Assembly: GCF_015706575.1 (NCBI RefSeq)
Contig: NW_024037074.1
Location: 28,385,334 to 28,449,333 of the forward strand
Reading direction: 5' to 3'
Origin: Patiria miniata
Lineage: Eukaryota; Echinodermata; Asteroidea; Valvatida; Asterinidae
Length of the DNA stretch: 64,000 nucleotides
Of the stretch, positions 21,973-34,185 are shown piece after piece. The notes beneath the pieces were generated by a model. That model worked only from the letters and a program-made list of their open reading frames with translations. It was not told the DNA's origin and did no database searches. Each line of letters starts with the position of its first letter. Positions within the stretch are counted from its first letter, which is position 1. A program made the position numbers and the translations under genes.

Positions 21973-24500
21973 TACAACCGTAGCTTTGGTATATTGATCA
22001 ATGGATCTACATCGTTTTCGAATATATTAGTCCGAATAAAAAAACAAGTTTCTCTTCCTGGTTTTTGAAGAAAAAAAAAGGGATGACGGGCATTTTTCTT
22101 TTTTTCTCAAGATGGCCGCCATTTTGAAATTTCCTGCAACTGTCGGTGTTCGCACTGTTCAAAGACACTTTTAAAATGGAAGACAAGTTAGACAAGAGAA
22201 CTGAACACATTTACAGTGTCATTTAGAGTTGCATTGGTCTATACAATGAACAGTTTTAGACGCATTTGCTTTAACCGTGGACTTGGTCGGTGTTTTTTAC
22301 TGCATTTTTCAAAAAAAAATATAAAAAAGATAATAAAACAACCCAGGCGGCCTCCAAATAGAAAGTGGGCGGGGACGAGAAACTTTTTTTTTTTACTTCG
22401 CCTTAGCAATTTTTGATGTCAGTTTTCAACTTAGCTCCTCATTGAATTAATGGATGGTAACGTGCAGAGAAAATAATCGTGATGGATTGGCAAACATTTA
22501 TGCCATCCCATCATTTTTTTAAGGTTGGAATGGCCAGTTGTTATACAGCTAATTTTTAATGTCTTTTCCCATTTTTTTTTTTTGCTTTATTGGTAACGAA
22601 TAAAAGCTCAATATTTATATTGATAATCAGGATATTTTGTCGAAACGTGCCCTGTCATTAAAAAAAAAAAAAAACCCTAATACAACGACTACAAAGGAAA
22701 AAAAAGAGGCGTGGTTGGTTGTCATGATTTTATAAGACAACAAAACAGCCCCTTCTCACTTTAGCAAGCAATGGGTATTTAAAAAAAAAATAAAATCGAC
22801 CTAGGAAACCAACCGAAAACACGTTAACCTAGTACATATATTAGTTTATTACAGCCACGTCTTTTTTTTCTCGAGTTTTGCCCCGAGGAATAGTTTTTTT
22901 TTATTTCTAGAGCTACAAAGGTTCTTCACTTTTGAATGAGACGCCGACCAAAACAATCAGCCCACGTTTAGTCTTTTGTTTGTAAAATAGGCTTCATAAC
23001 CCGGTACTGCTGACATTTTTAGCTTTTATTTACTTAATTTGTGACCTGACATTTATTCGTTTCTTGCGGTGTACACAGCATGGTTCCCCACCTCAGTATT
23101 TAGACTTGATAATATAATAGGAAAGTGGAACCGGTCTACCAGCAGCAGTGAAGCCAGACTTCCCACCATGGGGGACTGGTGGAGTTACAATATGTTATTC
23201 CAGTGGGAGGGAAGGGGAGGGGGGCAATTTCTGTTATACCTTATAACCGCATGGTCATTTATGGGAATTAATTATTTCCGGGGGTGACTGCGGGACATTA
23301 TTTTCTACTGGTAAGTGTAAGCCCAAGCCCCCTACACCCCATCCCTCCCCCACTCCACCCCATTGGCTACGCCGCTGTCTACCAGCAGGGCTGATTTGAT
23401 ACATCGTTTAAGCAAATTGGAAAAAATATCGATTATATTAAAAGATCTACAACAGACGACACAACTGTTGTAAAATCGACTTACTCATCCACTTCCTCTT
23501 GATGGAATTATTAATGAAAAGGAGAACAACAGCACCCTGGCATTAAATAAACGCCCCCCCCCCCCATCTCGAAGCCGCCTTACCGTAAATGTGGGGTATA
23601 TGGGATCCACCGTAGGCTGCCCGGGGTGGTCAGGAGGTAAAGGGATGCATAAGCTTAGGCAGCGGTGGGGGGGGGGGGGGGGGGTTGATTTACTCCCGCC
23701 CCCCAATATTTTGTAAAGAGTGCTATTTTCCATTCAAATGCCCTTATTTCCCCAGCGCTTACCACCCAATAATTTGTAAAGAGTGCCCTCTTTGATTTGT
23801 TTAGTGCCTTTTAAAAAAAAAAGGTGGCGCCCTTTTGTGTGTGCTATACCGTTTCGGATGCCGCTTTTTTTTAATGGCACGCCTGTATCGCCCTGAAATG
23901 CACCATTTTATTGTCGGTTATAGTGTTCATAATTGTCGGTTGTAAACAGCGCCCCCATCGACAGATGGTACCAGCCTAACCACAACCCTCCCCCCCCCCC
24001 CCCGGCCGCTTTTTGATTTTACGGAGGCCGAATGTCCGGCGAAAAAATGTGTCTACTTTTCACCACGGATGTTCGAACATTCAAACAATAATTATAAATA
24101 TGACCGTGATAGGCCACTGGGACGATGGGGGCAGGCCCGGGGTTCCTAGGGGGATTCGTAATTGGGCTTTTGAAGGTTGGGGTTTTGTTGAGTAAAGAGA
24201 TCTGTTGTATAGGGTTGGATCCAAACAGTTTGGTGAGTTTGGGATTGGGTGTTGGTTGGGCAAGGGTCAAGATTAGGGTTGGCATATTTCTGTGTTTGGT
24301 TTTAGTATACAGGTTGTGTTCAATAAGCAGAGAGGGGGTTTTGAAGGTGCAAGGTCGATTGCATGCCGAGAAGGTGGTCTGTCCGAGCGTGCGTGTGAAT
24401 GGGGGTAGACCAATGATTATAATAAAGTTAGCTTTGGGATCGGCTGGGATGCGCAAAATAAGTATATTTTCACCGTTAGAGGGCGGCAACTGTACATGAA
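21973..24500. repeat. Spacer block S1
   Basis: A 2-2.5 kb spacer repeated at 45390-47543 and 47544-49740 and partly at 12500-12700. It has many A and T runs, C and G runs (23555, 23668-23685, 23990-24003), and a purine-rich end (24170-24420) matching 1-300. Opposed open frames at 24019-24489 and 24125-24499 exist only because of base skew in the repeat; no gene is called. Confidence 0.65.
23650..24122. repeat. Dispersed repeat family B, copy 1
   Basis: Shares with 46745-47180, 48900-49345 and 56055-56540 the order: a GGCGTAGCCAGTGGGG-like start with a G run, several GTGCCCTTTTT phrases, CGGTTATAGTGTTCATAA, CCCCCATCGACAGATGG and a CGCCACTGG-like end. It looks like an old short transposon copy; the ends do not make a simple inverted repeat. 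Confidence 0.45.
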
Positions 24501-24744
24501 CCGGATATTATGCACACACAGTATATTCACGATCTTAGTTTTTTTTTTTTTCAAGCTAAATTCATGTCATCTTCATTTTTCTATCATAAATATAGACTGC
24601 ATAACCTGACTTCAAGATATATACTTGCCACCAAATACGTGGTTCTATTAAAATCACGAAGCGCAAAACAAACACTGATTAAATCACTTAAGACCGGTGT
24701 ACGTCATTATTCTATCCACCAATCAGAGTTAGTCACCCAACAAG

Positions 24745-25051
24745 TCGGTGACCACAACTGAGTGGTCTGTGATTGACAGGTGCCAATCACAATCCATATA
24801 TTTGAATGTGTCACCGACATTCATACGATCTTTCCACCAATTAGATGCGTCTATTTGAGTGTCGGTGATGAAAGCTTCGGGTTTAACGTGTGGCAATGTA
24901 AAATTGGCATCATTTCCGTCTCACAAATATGAAGCGAGTCAGTGATGTGTGATTGACAGCGCGCAGGGGCCAATCACAAACCGGGCATGCCAGTTCCTCA
25001 GTCACTGCTCGGGAAATCGACGTCAATATTTAAGTCACAAGCTGCCGGCTC
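24745..25051 (+). promoter_or_regulatory. C1q unit promoter P4 (gene 3)
   Basis: Inverted CCAAT pairs at 24768-24791 and 24948-24978, CGACGTCA at 25018-25025 and TATTTAAG at 25027-25034. The initiator differs: the predicted start base (25052) is T where the other four copies have A (TCTCTCC for TCACTCC). Gene 3 therefore has a slightly altered core promoter, and its coding exon lies over 9 kb downstream. Confidence 0.5.
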
Positions 25052-25135
25052 TCTCCTCACAACGACCGCAGCTCATGCTCACGTTCAGACGACAACCCGA
25101 GAGAACTGTTTGCAAGATCGAACAAGAATTGCACG
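25052..25135 (+). other. Noncoding exon 1 of C1q gene 3
   Basis: 84 nt ending GCACG/GTGAGT. The donor is intact. Intron 1 of this copy runs to 34120 because of several insertions. Confidence 0.5.
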
Positions 25136-26735
25136 GTGAGTGTTTGAAACAATCTTTACGATAATTCTGCTAACTTTTGGATTGATTTTTTTTATATATA
25201 TGATATTGACACAAATGTGCTCAGTATAGCCAAAACAGTGCGCTGCAAATATTTCCGACCATGATGATTTCATTCCCATACGGTTATTCGAAAACTTATC
25301 ATGCGATATTGGTGCTTGAATCATAACCAGGTACTATGTTGCATAGAATACCACTGAATTAGCTCTAGTCTGAACAGTTGATGCGGATTCGGACCAACAT
25401 TTTTTGAGGCCAAAATCAGGCAATAATATAGCTAAGAGCAAATACATGTATATAGTCACGATTTTTTTTTATTTTGGGATTCCTGTCTGACAATATTTCA
25501 GCTCCTACTTACAAAGTGCACTCTCGACGCATTTTAATTGCCTTAAATACTGAATTGTGAAAAAAAACACTATAAATTCCTGGAAGTTTTATAATTTTTA
25601 TTGCCATTAAGGTTCGCCAGTTTTCCAGTCAAACATGGCTGTAGCTGTTTCAAGAGTGTATTACATCAAGTTCCTTATTATTGAAGTTCATGCACTTTCA
25701 CAATTTTGTCAGATGATAAATTTAAACCTTATGGTGTTTAACGAAAGAAATCTTGCGAAAGCTCGACCGCCCATAATATCACTATGATCAATCACCTCCT
25801 TTATTTTCTCGCTAGTTTTCCCTGTTTATTGTCAAACCTAACATGCCGATGCGATGCGCTCACCTCCCCCCCCCCCGGAAATCACTCTAGCTAATACAGG
25901 ATAAAAGGTTATGCGGAAGTTGGCCACGGAAAAACGTTTAAAGGAAATCGTGACACCTGAAACATCCTGTCCTAAGTTGTGTTATTGAAAATTGGGATAA
26001 TCTCAATACCTTTTGCGTAATGTAATGTATTTTTTAAACTGTGTTTTAAAACCTTTTCTGCTTATGGGTGCAGGCCAGCAAATCAGTCCGAAATTGCCTT
26101 CGCCGGCAAAATCACGAACTGCATGCCCTCAAATTCTTCAGAATTAGAGCATTTTGAAGGCCGTGAACTTGATTTTAAAAAAATAGGTTTGAAGCCGTGC
26201 AGAGGACTGCGAGCTCGTATTTCTGTGAAATGTGGATAATGATTCGGCCCTGAAATGCCTCTATTTTGCAGTGGAGCGTAGGCGTCTATTTTCAAAATGG
26301 CGATTGGCTTCAGGCCTGCTTTTAGGGGTGATCATCTTTGATCACCTAGATGATTTAACCCCAGAAAATTTAACAGAAAATGAAGGATGATGAAATAATC
26401 TTTAATTTGATGTACGTCTTGAACAGTCCTCAGAGAGTTATTACCTGAATTCCTGAAGTCGGGACATAACACTTTTATTGGGGTCTATTGAAATGTATTA
26501 CTGGTCTGCAACGATAGGTCTAAGCGTTACTTTCAAGCGTTGCAGGATAAAAGTGTCAATTGTCAGAATAGACTTAAGGGCGCTGATGCGAACAAATCGG
26601 ATCATGATCACATACATTTTATCCCCGCATGATCAAAAAGTTGGACACAAAACAGAGGCAGTCAACTCACCATTCTACGTTCATCGTGGCTTGAGCAGCC
26701 TTTTATTCTCACAATTAAATTCGGCAAAGTCTAAA
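25136..26735 (+). other. Intron 1 of gene 3, 5' part, with one insertion
   Basis: Ordinary duplicated intron (conserved block at 25905-25975) except 26050-26508, which is missing from the paralogous introns and was not recognised; intron homology resumes at GATAGGTCTAAGCG. No gene. Confidence 0.45.
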
Positions 26736-27224
26736 GTTTCCGGTCGATGCTAACTCGCGAAACTGCAATTATCATAAGGTAAACATATATGAACTTAAAC
26801 ATATTTATATGTGCAATGACTTGTTTCCGGTCGAAGCTAACTCGCGAAACTTTTCAGCACAATATTTGCAATATTTTGTTTCCGTCCAAAGCTTGAAACA
26901 TCACGGCATATAATTGCAAAATGTAGTTTCCGGTCGATGCTAACTCGCGAAACTTTTCAGCATACCATTTGCAATACTTTGTTTCCGGTCGATGCTAACT
27001 CGCGAAACTTTCAGCACAATATTTGCAATATTTTGTTTCCATCCAAAACTGGAAACATCACGGCAAATATAATTGCAATATGTTGTTTCCGGTCGATGCT
27101 AACTCGCGAAACTTTTCAGCATACCATTTGCAATAATTTGTTTCCGGTCGATGCTAACTCGCGAAACTTTTCAGCATAATATTTGCAGCATATTTTGTTT
27201 CCGGCCGAAGCTGGCTCGCGAAAC
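26736..27224 (+). repeat. Minisatellite of about 55-bp units
   Basis: The 28-bp core begins GTTTCCGGTCGATGCTAACT and ends CGCGAAAC. It recurs at about 26736, 26823, 26926, 26981, 27086, 27141 and 27197, with two divergent units (26878, 27035) built on GTTTCC.TCCAAA. Cores alternate with 26-29-bp AT-rich segments that resemble each other (TTTTCAGCATACCATTTGCA). The core ends are a short inverted repeat (GTTTC/GAAAC). Confidence 0.8.
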
Positions 27225-27271
27225 AGCTCAATTCATTGACAAAACTTCAGTGCAAGTACATATCATATTAT

Positions 27272-28279
27272 CAGAGTTGTAACGAGTCACTGATTTTTGT
27301 GACTCGAGTCGAGTCGAGTCATTTTAAAGAAGTGATTCGAGTCGAGTCGAGTCATTAGGTCAACAAGGTCGAGTCGAGTCGAGTCGAGTCACAGAGTGTG
27401 GTCGAGTCGAGTCGAGTCGAGTCAAGTATTTAGTTCGAGTCAATTCGAGTCACAAATATTTGAACACTAAATTACAATAAAAAGCAACAAACACAAGAGA
27501 GAAAGAATACGAGGCACCAGTCTATTACGGAAATCCAAAGACATAAAGTATGCTGTATGGTACCCAACCAACAGTTTCCATTGCTAGCTCACGTCACAGA
27601 TAAGAAGATGTGAAACTTCGGTCTTATAACTGGTTTGGCTTCGGGTCTAGATTTTGTTGTTCGCTGATCGCTGACAATGTTAAAACCTAATTGCATTATA
27701 CAAAACTGTTTCTGATTATTTAAAGGTGGGCCCGTCCGTATCCATTTTTTTGTTTGTGAAATCGGGACATGAATTTAGCCAGCGTTCCACCAAGAACTTC
27801 AAAATCGCCCGAAACCAATGATGAAACCACGGATTGAGAAATGCGTTTTAAGTCTGGTTCCGGGTTTAGCATTACATGCTATAGAACCACAAGGTGGGAG
27901 TCCGCGACACGGTGTATGTTTGTTGTTTCATTATGGAGCAAGGAAACAGACTGCCGCTGTATATAAACGTACATTATTCGCGAACATTAACGTGACGTGA
28001 ACAAAAACTGGCAACGCCAACGGCGCAGCGTAAGTCATTGCAAATATTTTTCGCAATTAAGTTTTGCTTTTATTTTGGGACTCGAGTCTTATTAGCCTTC
28101 CTCGAGTCGAGTCGAGTCATTCTGATGAGGGACTCGAGTCGAGTCGAGTCATTTGCTCGCAGTGACTCGAGTCGAGTCGAGTCATTTACCCGTCGGGACT
28201 CGAGTCGAGTCGAGTCGCCAAAAAATGTGACTCGAGTCGGACTCGAGTCGAGTCATTGATTCGAGTCATTACAACTCTG
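27272..28279. mobile_element. Non-autonomous hAT-type element
   Basis: The terminal inverted repeats start CAGAGTTGTAA and are flanked by a perfect 8-bp target duplication CATATTAT (27264-27271 and 28280-28287), both hallmarks of the hAT superfamily. Inside each end are arrays of GACTCGAGTC units (27301-27450 and 28080-28265). The centre (27480-28060) has no transposase. It lies in intron 1 of C1q gene 3. Confidence 0.85.
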
Positions 28280-28639
28280 CATATTATTGTTAAACAAGAC
28301 TGTTCTCGTTTAATGCAATTAGCAATATTAATCAAGTCGCATTCCTTGTACAAATTGTAATTGACCCCCTTCATAAGTTTGCCGCTCAAAATGTGTACAG
28401 TAACCACCACCGGATTTAGGAATTGTTTATCCCATCCATGCCCTGCAGCAAATGAAGTATTGATTTTATGGTAAGCACCTGAGGCCTATTGGGGGTCTTG
28501 GAATGCAAATCCCGCCAAACGGACATGTTGGGACTTCCAACATGACCGCCGCCAAAGAGCCTCAGTTAGAATCGGTAAATAATACTTTAACAATAACCAA
28601 AAAGGGAATTATAAAAATTGGCAATAAGGAATGCGTATC

Positions 28640-29160
28640 CCTCATCTGTCAAGTGGATCCATCGGCAACAAACAACTCAGAACGGGACCACTGTATTTCA
28701 GGATGCCAAATGACCCCTCCGGGAGTGTTCCGGAAAAGGGCATAGATACCGCGATTGATGGACCGCCGGGACCTCTCAACGGCGCTCTGTTTCAAGGCAG
28801 TGGGGTAAACTAATCGTGGCAGGAGCTCTGAGAAGAAAATCACCGCATGTGGGAACATCTCGCGGACGGCAACAAGGCAATGACGGGCCATAAAAGTCAG
28901 CAACTGCTTGTGAACAAGGCCGAGGTCATTTGACCCAACGTGCAAGATGATGAAGTCCGGCATCTGTGTGGCGTTGTGCCACGCCTCAGTTATTAGTTCA
29001 TTGAATTGGTGAAACTGCAATCCCCGTCGACCCATCCAGTGGATGTGGGCCAGCTGTTTGATCTCATCCCCCAGGGAGAAACGTTCGCCACACGAGATGC
29101 CCTGGTCACAAACGAATCCCCGACAATCCTGACTGTTGGCTTGCCCGGGTAATCTCATGT
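28640..29160 (-). mobile_element. SGNH-hydrolase-like region of the YR fossil
   Basis: The conceptual peptide has PDFIILHVGSNDLG, which fits the GxND block of SGNH/GDSL esterases, and VIFFSELLPR near the later block. Hydrolase domains of this kind are known as accessory parts of some YR retrotransposons and some LINEs. It belongs to the fossil element, not to a host gene. Confidence 0.6.
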
Positions 29161-29439
29161 AGGTTAGAAAACAAAAAACAAAACAAAAAATTTAATGTAC
29201 CAAATTGATTAAATCTGCTGCACATGACATTAATTAAACCAATTTGGTGGGATCCTAATATAACGGCGGTAAGCCAGAAACAGACAAAAATGCAATGAAC
29301 TGCACCAATTGTTGTAAAGACGGACATCGCTCGGAATCAAAATTGTGAAAATCGCTAAACCATCGAAAAAGACTCCAAGCTCGCTTAAATAATTAATGCG
29401 TACGGGGTGCAAGTGAGTCTTGCAAAAGACCTTGAACTT

Positions 29440-30560
29440 CTAACTGTAACTGCTCCACAGGTTGGCAGGCAAGGGAGTCATATCGCAGTCTGCATTGGGG
29501 GCGAGATGACGAAAACGTGTCATCTGGAAACGGGAAAGAGCGTCAGCAACGCCATTAGCAAGGCCCGGCACATGGCGAGAATTGAACTGAACATTACATG
29601 TCAAACAATGAACCACCAATGTACGCACCAGTTGCATAATTAACGGGCACTTAGACGTATGTCTATTGATGATACTAACTACAGCCTGCATGGTTATCAC
29701 ACCAAAAAATCACTCGCTTGATGCGCAAATGCTCACCCCACAACAGTAATGCAAGAGTGATGGGAAACACTGACTCGAGAAATGCTTTCAAAAAAACGTC
29801 TCGATTCGATAAACTCGGGCCATTTACCATGAGTCCAACTCCCATCCAAAAAAGCCCCAAACCCAATCACTGCAGACGCATCGGTGTACAGGTGTAAATG
29901 GTCGTTATTGAGCCAAACTGACGCTGGAAAGAAAACCGTGTCATTAAAATGCAGCAAAAACTGCTGCCAGACCTGCAAATCAGCCCGAGCACCATGCGAA
30001 ATACGAAATCTATGATGAGGCTTTAATTAGTTAAATCATGTAACCGGCGAAGAAAAGCCCTACCCGGCAATACAGCCCTACAAAGGAAATCCAAACTGCC
30101 CAGCAATGATTGGATATCATGTAGGGTACGTTTTTTTCTTGCTTAGCGAACTGCAAAGCTTGTGGTTGATTGCAACCAGTTTGTCAGGTGGGATTCGTAC
30201 CTGTTGGGCTAGTGTATCAATTTCGAGCCCCAGAAACGTTAGGTAAGTGGTGGGACCCTCAGTTTTATCATCTGCTAACGGGACCCCAAACTGATCACAA
30301 ACTACTTGAAAAGCCTTGAGGGAACGTGCGCACTCGGGAGATGTGCTTGGTCCCATAAACAAGAAATCATCAAGAAAATTCAGAAAACGTGGCAATTGTG
30401 CTACCATACGAGTACAATATTCAAGGAACGTACTAAAACGCCCGAAGGAAACACATGATATAGAACAACCCATAGGCATACACTTATCATAAAAGATCAT
30501 GCCGTCGTGAGAAAAACCTAACAACTCAAAATCGTCAGGGTGAATGGGGAGCAAACGAAA
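29440..30560 (-). mobile_element. RT and RNase H region of the YR fossil
   Basis: Reverse-transcriptase wording includes MPMGCSISC, RFLNFLDDFLFMG and TYLTFLGLEID; RNase H wording includes HLYTDASAVIGFGA, PITLALLLWGEHLR and VPGLANGVADALSR. The region is broken in more than one place. Confidence 0.7.
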
Positions 30561-30959
30561 TGCAGATTTTTATATCCGATTTGGCCAGAAGCTAAGCACC
30601 CTGATCAAAGTTAGGTAGCATGGTTATGGCGTCATCAAAACTTGTGTCAAAAAAGTCATTTACTGAATTTCCAACTGGAGAAGACAGATTATGAATTAAT
30701 CGAAACTCCCCAGGAGTCTGTTTTGGAACAAGACCTACGGGTGAACAACGTAAATGAGGAAAAGGCTCAGACTCAAACGACCCAGTTCAACTTCGCGATC
30801 AATTTTAGATTGTAATATTGTGTTTTTTTTTTTTTGTTTTTTTTTTTTGCGAGCTGACAATGAATTACGAGCAGAGAAGCTTGCCCTAGGCCCTGAATAG
30901 CCAAGCCTAAAACCCTGTGAGAAACCGTCAGCCAACAAAGCTGCATCTTGCCGATTCGT

Positions 30960-32095
30960 GAAGGTGCGTAAAAATGGCAGCATCTTACTTAGCTTTACTG
31001 GGGTTTGCGCCAGCTGCCGCGGGGCGTGCTGTGGCGCGAATTGCTTGGTTTCCCCTACAACGAATTGCTGGGTGGCCGCCCGCCTGGCAGGAGGAGCAAC
31101 GGTGTGCGAAACGGCAAGTGGCGCGGACACAGTATCCCCTGTTAAAATCATTGCATGTGAGTTTACTGGTGGGAAAGGAGGTTGCACGTCTTGGGCCGAA
31201 ACCAAACCCGAGACCGGTACGGTCACGTTGCTGGAAGGGACGAAAATTATGCGGCTGACTAACAGCCGGCGCACCGAGAAGAGCAAGCCACAGTTCAGCA
31301 TCTATGCTGGCCCAGGAACGAGATGGCAAACGCGCTTGCCGCAATCAAAACTGCACATCATAATCCCGCCAGCCATAGCCAGCATGTCGGAAAGCAGCAG
31401 AGCGGATGGTATCCGCATAATTTAGCAAATGGCGGGCAAGCGTAGGGTGTCGTACCAAATAACGATGCAAAAACTAGAAAGGCAGATGTCCACTGTTCGA
31501 TTGACAAAAATCTAGGAGCCTGCTTATGAGGACGAATCTGCCAAGCCGGCGACTCAATGGACCCGATCAAAAAACAGTATCATCCAAAGAATTATCAGCA
31601 CCCGAACCACGGTGGGACTTCAAAAGTGCGCCAAACTCAACAAACTCCCCTTTCCAAAATTTTTCCTGCAAATTTTGTGGCACTCTAGACCCAAGATCAT
31701 CACACACACTAGTTAAAGCGACATCATTAGCAAAAGAGGACGATGCAATTGAAGAAGTGATCGGGGCCGAACTTACAGACAGGGATGGAAATGGGGAAGA
31801 TATGGTCACAATGGACTTACCCAACTCCGCATTGGACGAGCTTCCTCCGGGCCGACTGACTGATGGAGCGGCAACCAACTCACCTCGTTGATACTCCCCT
31901 GACCGCCTGTAGCCAAGGGAACCGCGGTGCCAGCCGGGGCTGCCGCGTCCATCTCGCCGGAACTCGCAGTCGCACTTCCACCGGCGACCGGCAGTGTTGG
32001 TTGGGAGGACGATCGGGGCCGTCCCCGAGACCGTTTCGCTCCATCCGCCGGCCCAGAGACAGCTTGTTGCTTGGACTTAGTGCGAGGCATAATTA
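30960..32095 (-). mobile_element. Gag-like region of the YR fossil
   Basis: It starts with a basic Ser/Pro/Ala-rich stretch (PRTKSKQQAVSG), continues with VPQNLQEKFWKGEFVEFGAL, and ends with a Cys-His knuckle (CRFAHRCSSCQAGGHPAIRC). The protein class is inferred from order and the knuckle. Broken. Confidence 0.5.
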
Positions 32096-32400
32096 AAAAT
32101 CACGAACGCAGAACTAAGCTCATGAAAGCCGGAAAATAAAAAATTTAGAAATTCTATGCTAACGAAATAAAATGGGTATAACTTCACCCTTTGGCTGCTC
32201 AAGCAATCATGAACTTTGCTCGTAAAACCAGGGTATATATAGTCAAACCGCCCTTCAGTTTGACAAGCCAAAGTAATAAAACATTTTGTCTAGCGGTCAA
32301 ACATGGAGGGCCACCTTTTGACCCCTACCTGACCAGCCTCAATGTCCAGCTGGGATAAATTATTTGAAGCCAAAGTTATGGCCTCAAATCGATTATTCAT

Positions 32401-34120
32401 GTTTAAATTTCCCCCGGACAAGCAAACGAAACAAACAAAAAACCAGGAAAAAAAGGGATAAAAAGAAAAAGAATAAAGAGGTGCGATCATATTGTTGTTA
32501 ATTTAATTGGTTGGGGTGCAAATGTCCCTGGACACCCTCAAAAAATTATCAATCGGGAAAATATTGTGATATTCGGGGGGAAAATGTGCTTTGTCCTCCT
32601 CTACACAAAAAAAAATCCTGGCGACGCCCATGGCTGGAAACATTTTTAGAAATCGTGTTAAGAGTTGAGGTTTGCGCAAATTATTCGAGCGTCAATTTAG
32701 ATTTTGCATCTTCCCTTAAAAAAAGCAGATTTCTTGTCCTAATTTTACCCGGTTCTTCATATTGGTTAATGACGAAACACGCACGAGATTTTTTCTTTCA
32801 TGTTTACGTACATACAATCAGTTTCGTAAAACAAAACCCAAATAATAAGAGAACTAAAAGAACTAAAAGAGAGATATGCATGCAAACTATAGAAACAGAT
32901 TGAAGACTGCATTAACCGTTGATCGTGTTAGCGATAACAAAAGAAAATTTGATTGATTTTGAGTATCCTTTTAATTATCTTTTTATTTCCACAGAGTGAT
33001 TACAACAATTAACAAACTGGTTAATATGGTCTAAATATGAAAAAAAGGTATATTTTATTTGCGCAATAGACCTCATTTTGGGCGAGTGCTCAAAATGTCA
33101 TTCTTTCTACAATCTAGCCACCTAACAATGTTCCTGTCATGTTTCCTTCCCTGACAATTAAAACAAAAGTGTGTAAATTGCTTCATGAAATTTTAACAAA
33201 AGTCATGTCATTTTATCATTTGTTTTAACACTGCCACATAATATTGTCAAGGGCGGACCCAGAGAGTTTATTGCCTGGCGAAGTTTGAGCCGGGAGAAAG
33301 GTTAAGTGTGGAAGTGCTCTCTCAATCAAAATTTGCCTTTTTTGATAAATATTCGGTCACTGCCGGGGGAGGGCGCCCTCTCCGCTCCCCTAGAGCCGCC
33401 ACTGATCTGGCTAAACTGCCGAATTTTATTAAACATGAATGCTTTTGTGATCGTAAGCATGAAGTTAAATTCCCGAGCTGGACTGAATCTAAAGCAAAAT
33501 AAACTAAATACAAATACGTCAATTGCCTACTTTTTATGTGCATAGTGGAGATACCCTTAAATATTTTGATCGTTCGCTAAATTCAACTGGGTTTGAGAAT
33601 GCTTGCGCGTTTGTATGCGAATTTGAAAGAAAGTGTTTACACATTGAATGGGCAAGGTGTGAAATTGGACGGGAAAAACATATTTAAATGAAGAATATGC
33701 TGTTTTAAAAACTCAGATAATTATGCTTTCAAAAATGATTCAATGACTTACTAGTGCCTCAAAAATACACAGATTTTTTTTGTATGATGAATTTGAATAA
33801 ATTGTTTAATGGATTTGAATAAAGGCTTTCATGAAAGCGTTTGAATCAGTTTAATGTTGATTTCAGGGAGCATTCAGGTTCCAGAGAAAAATGTCACAAA
33901 GCGTCATTAAAACATGTTGCTTTTTCTGGGCGTATTCGGTCACGAAAATGCAAATAATCTTTGACCATTGTTTTTATTTCTGAATAATTGTTCCTGGTTT
34001 CGAATGATTATTGATCAAAGTGAAAAAACCTCAAAATAGTATTAAAATCAATGATTAAAGTATTTCTTTCTTTACTCAAGCATAAACGTTACCACTTTTC
34101 TTTGTTTATTATTTTTACAG
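32401..34120 (+). other. Intron 1 of C1q gene 3, 3' part
   Basis: No gene. Homologous to 2700-4027 and 18590-19429, including the GAGGGCGCCC...GCCACTGATC repeat end near 33365-33405. A 130-codon frame at 32511-32903 is not conserved between copies. Confidence 0.5.
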
Positions 34121-34185
34121 TGAACTCATTTTGATCTCTTCTTGGACCTGATTTTCAAGACTTCAAGACCGAACCATCGAGGTAG
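34121..34185 (+). other. Putative noncoding exon 2 of C1q gene 3
   Basis: Acceptor TATTTTTACAG ends at 34120. The block ends ATCGAG/GTAGGT (exon end 34181), the best donor among the copies, or four bases later at GTGTGA (exon end 34185). It is shorter than in copies 1 and 2 because the first bases (CCTACAC) are missing. Confidence 0.45.

Larger units (their letters stand above)
28400..32400 (-). mobile_element. DIRS/Ngaro-like YR retrotransposon fossil
   Basis: Minus-strand retroelement in intron 1 of gene 3; borders are approximate. Parts in order: a gag-like region (about 32090-30960) with a Ser/Pro-rich N-terminus and a C..C...GHPAIRC zinc knuckle, reverse transcriptase (about 30560-30110), RNase H (about 29980-29440) and an SGNH-hydrolase-like region (29160-28640). 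No tyrosine recombinase was found, so the copy is incomplete or that part is too decayed to see. It is broken at several points. The RT and RNase H wording (FLDDFLF, TDAS..GFGA, FW.CDNHA) is of the DIRS/Ngaro type rather than LTR type. Intron homology resumes near 32410. Confidence 0.7.

Noticed and set aside
23650-24122. Classical terminal inverted repeats for repeat family B
   Set aside because: GGCGTA and CCAGTGG occur at both ends but in different order, so a simple TIR could not be shown.
24019-24499. Two overlapping opposed open frames of 156 and 124 codons
   Set aside because: They lie in a base-skewed purine-rich repeat also found at 12858, 47245 and 1-300; low complexity, no domain, and the frame is not kept in all copies.
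26736-27224. CRISPR array (28-bp repeats with 26-29-bp spacers)
   Set aside because: The spacers resemble each other, there are no cas genes, and the context is a eukaryotic intron; it is a minisatellite.
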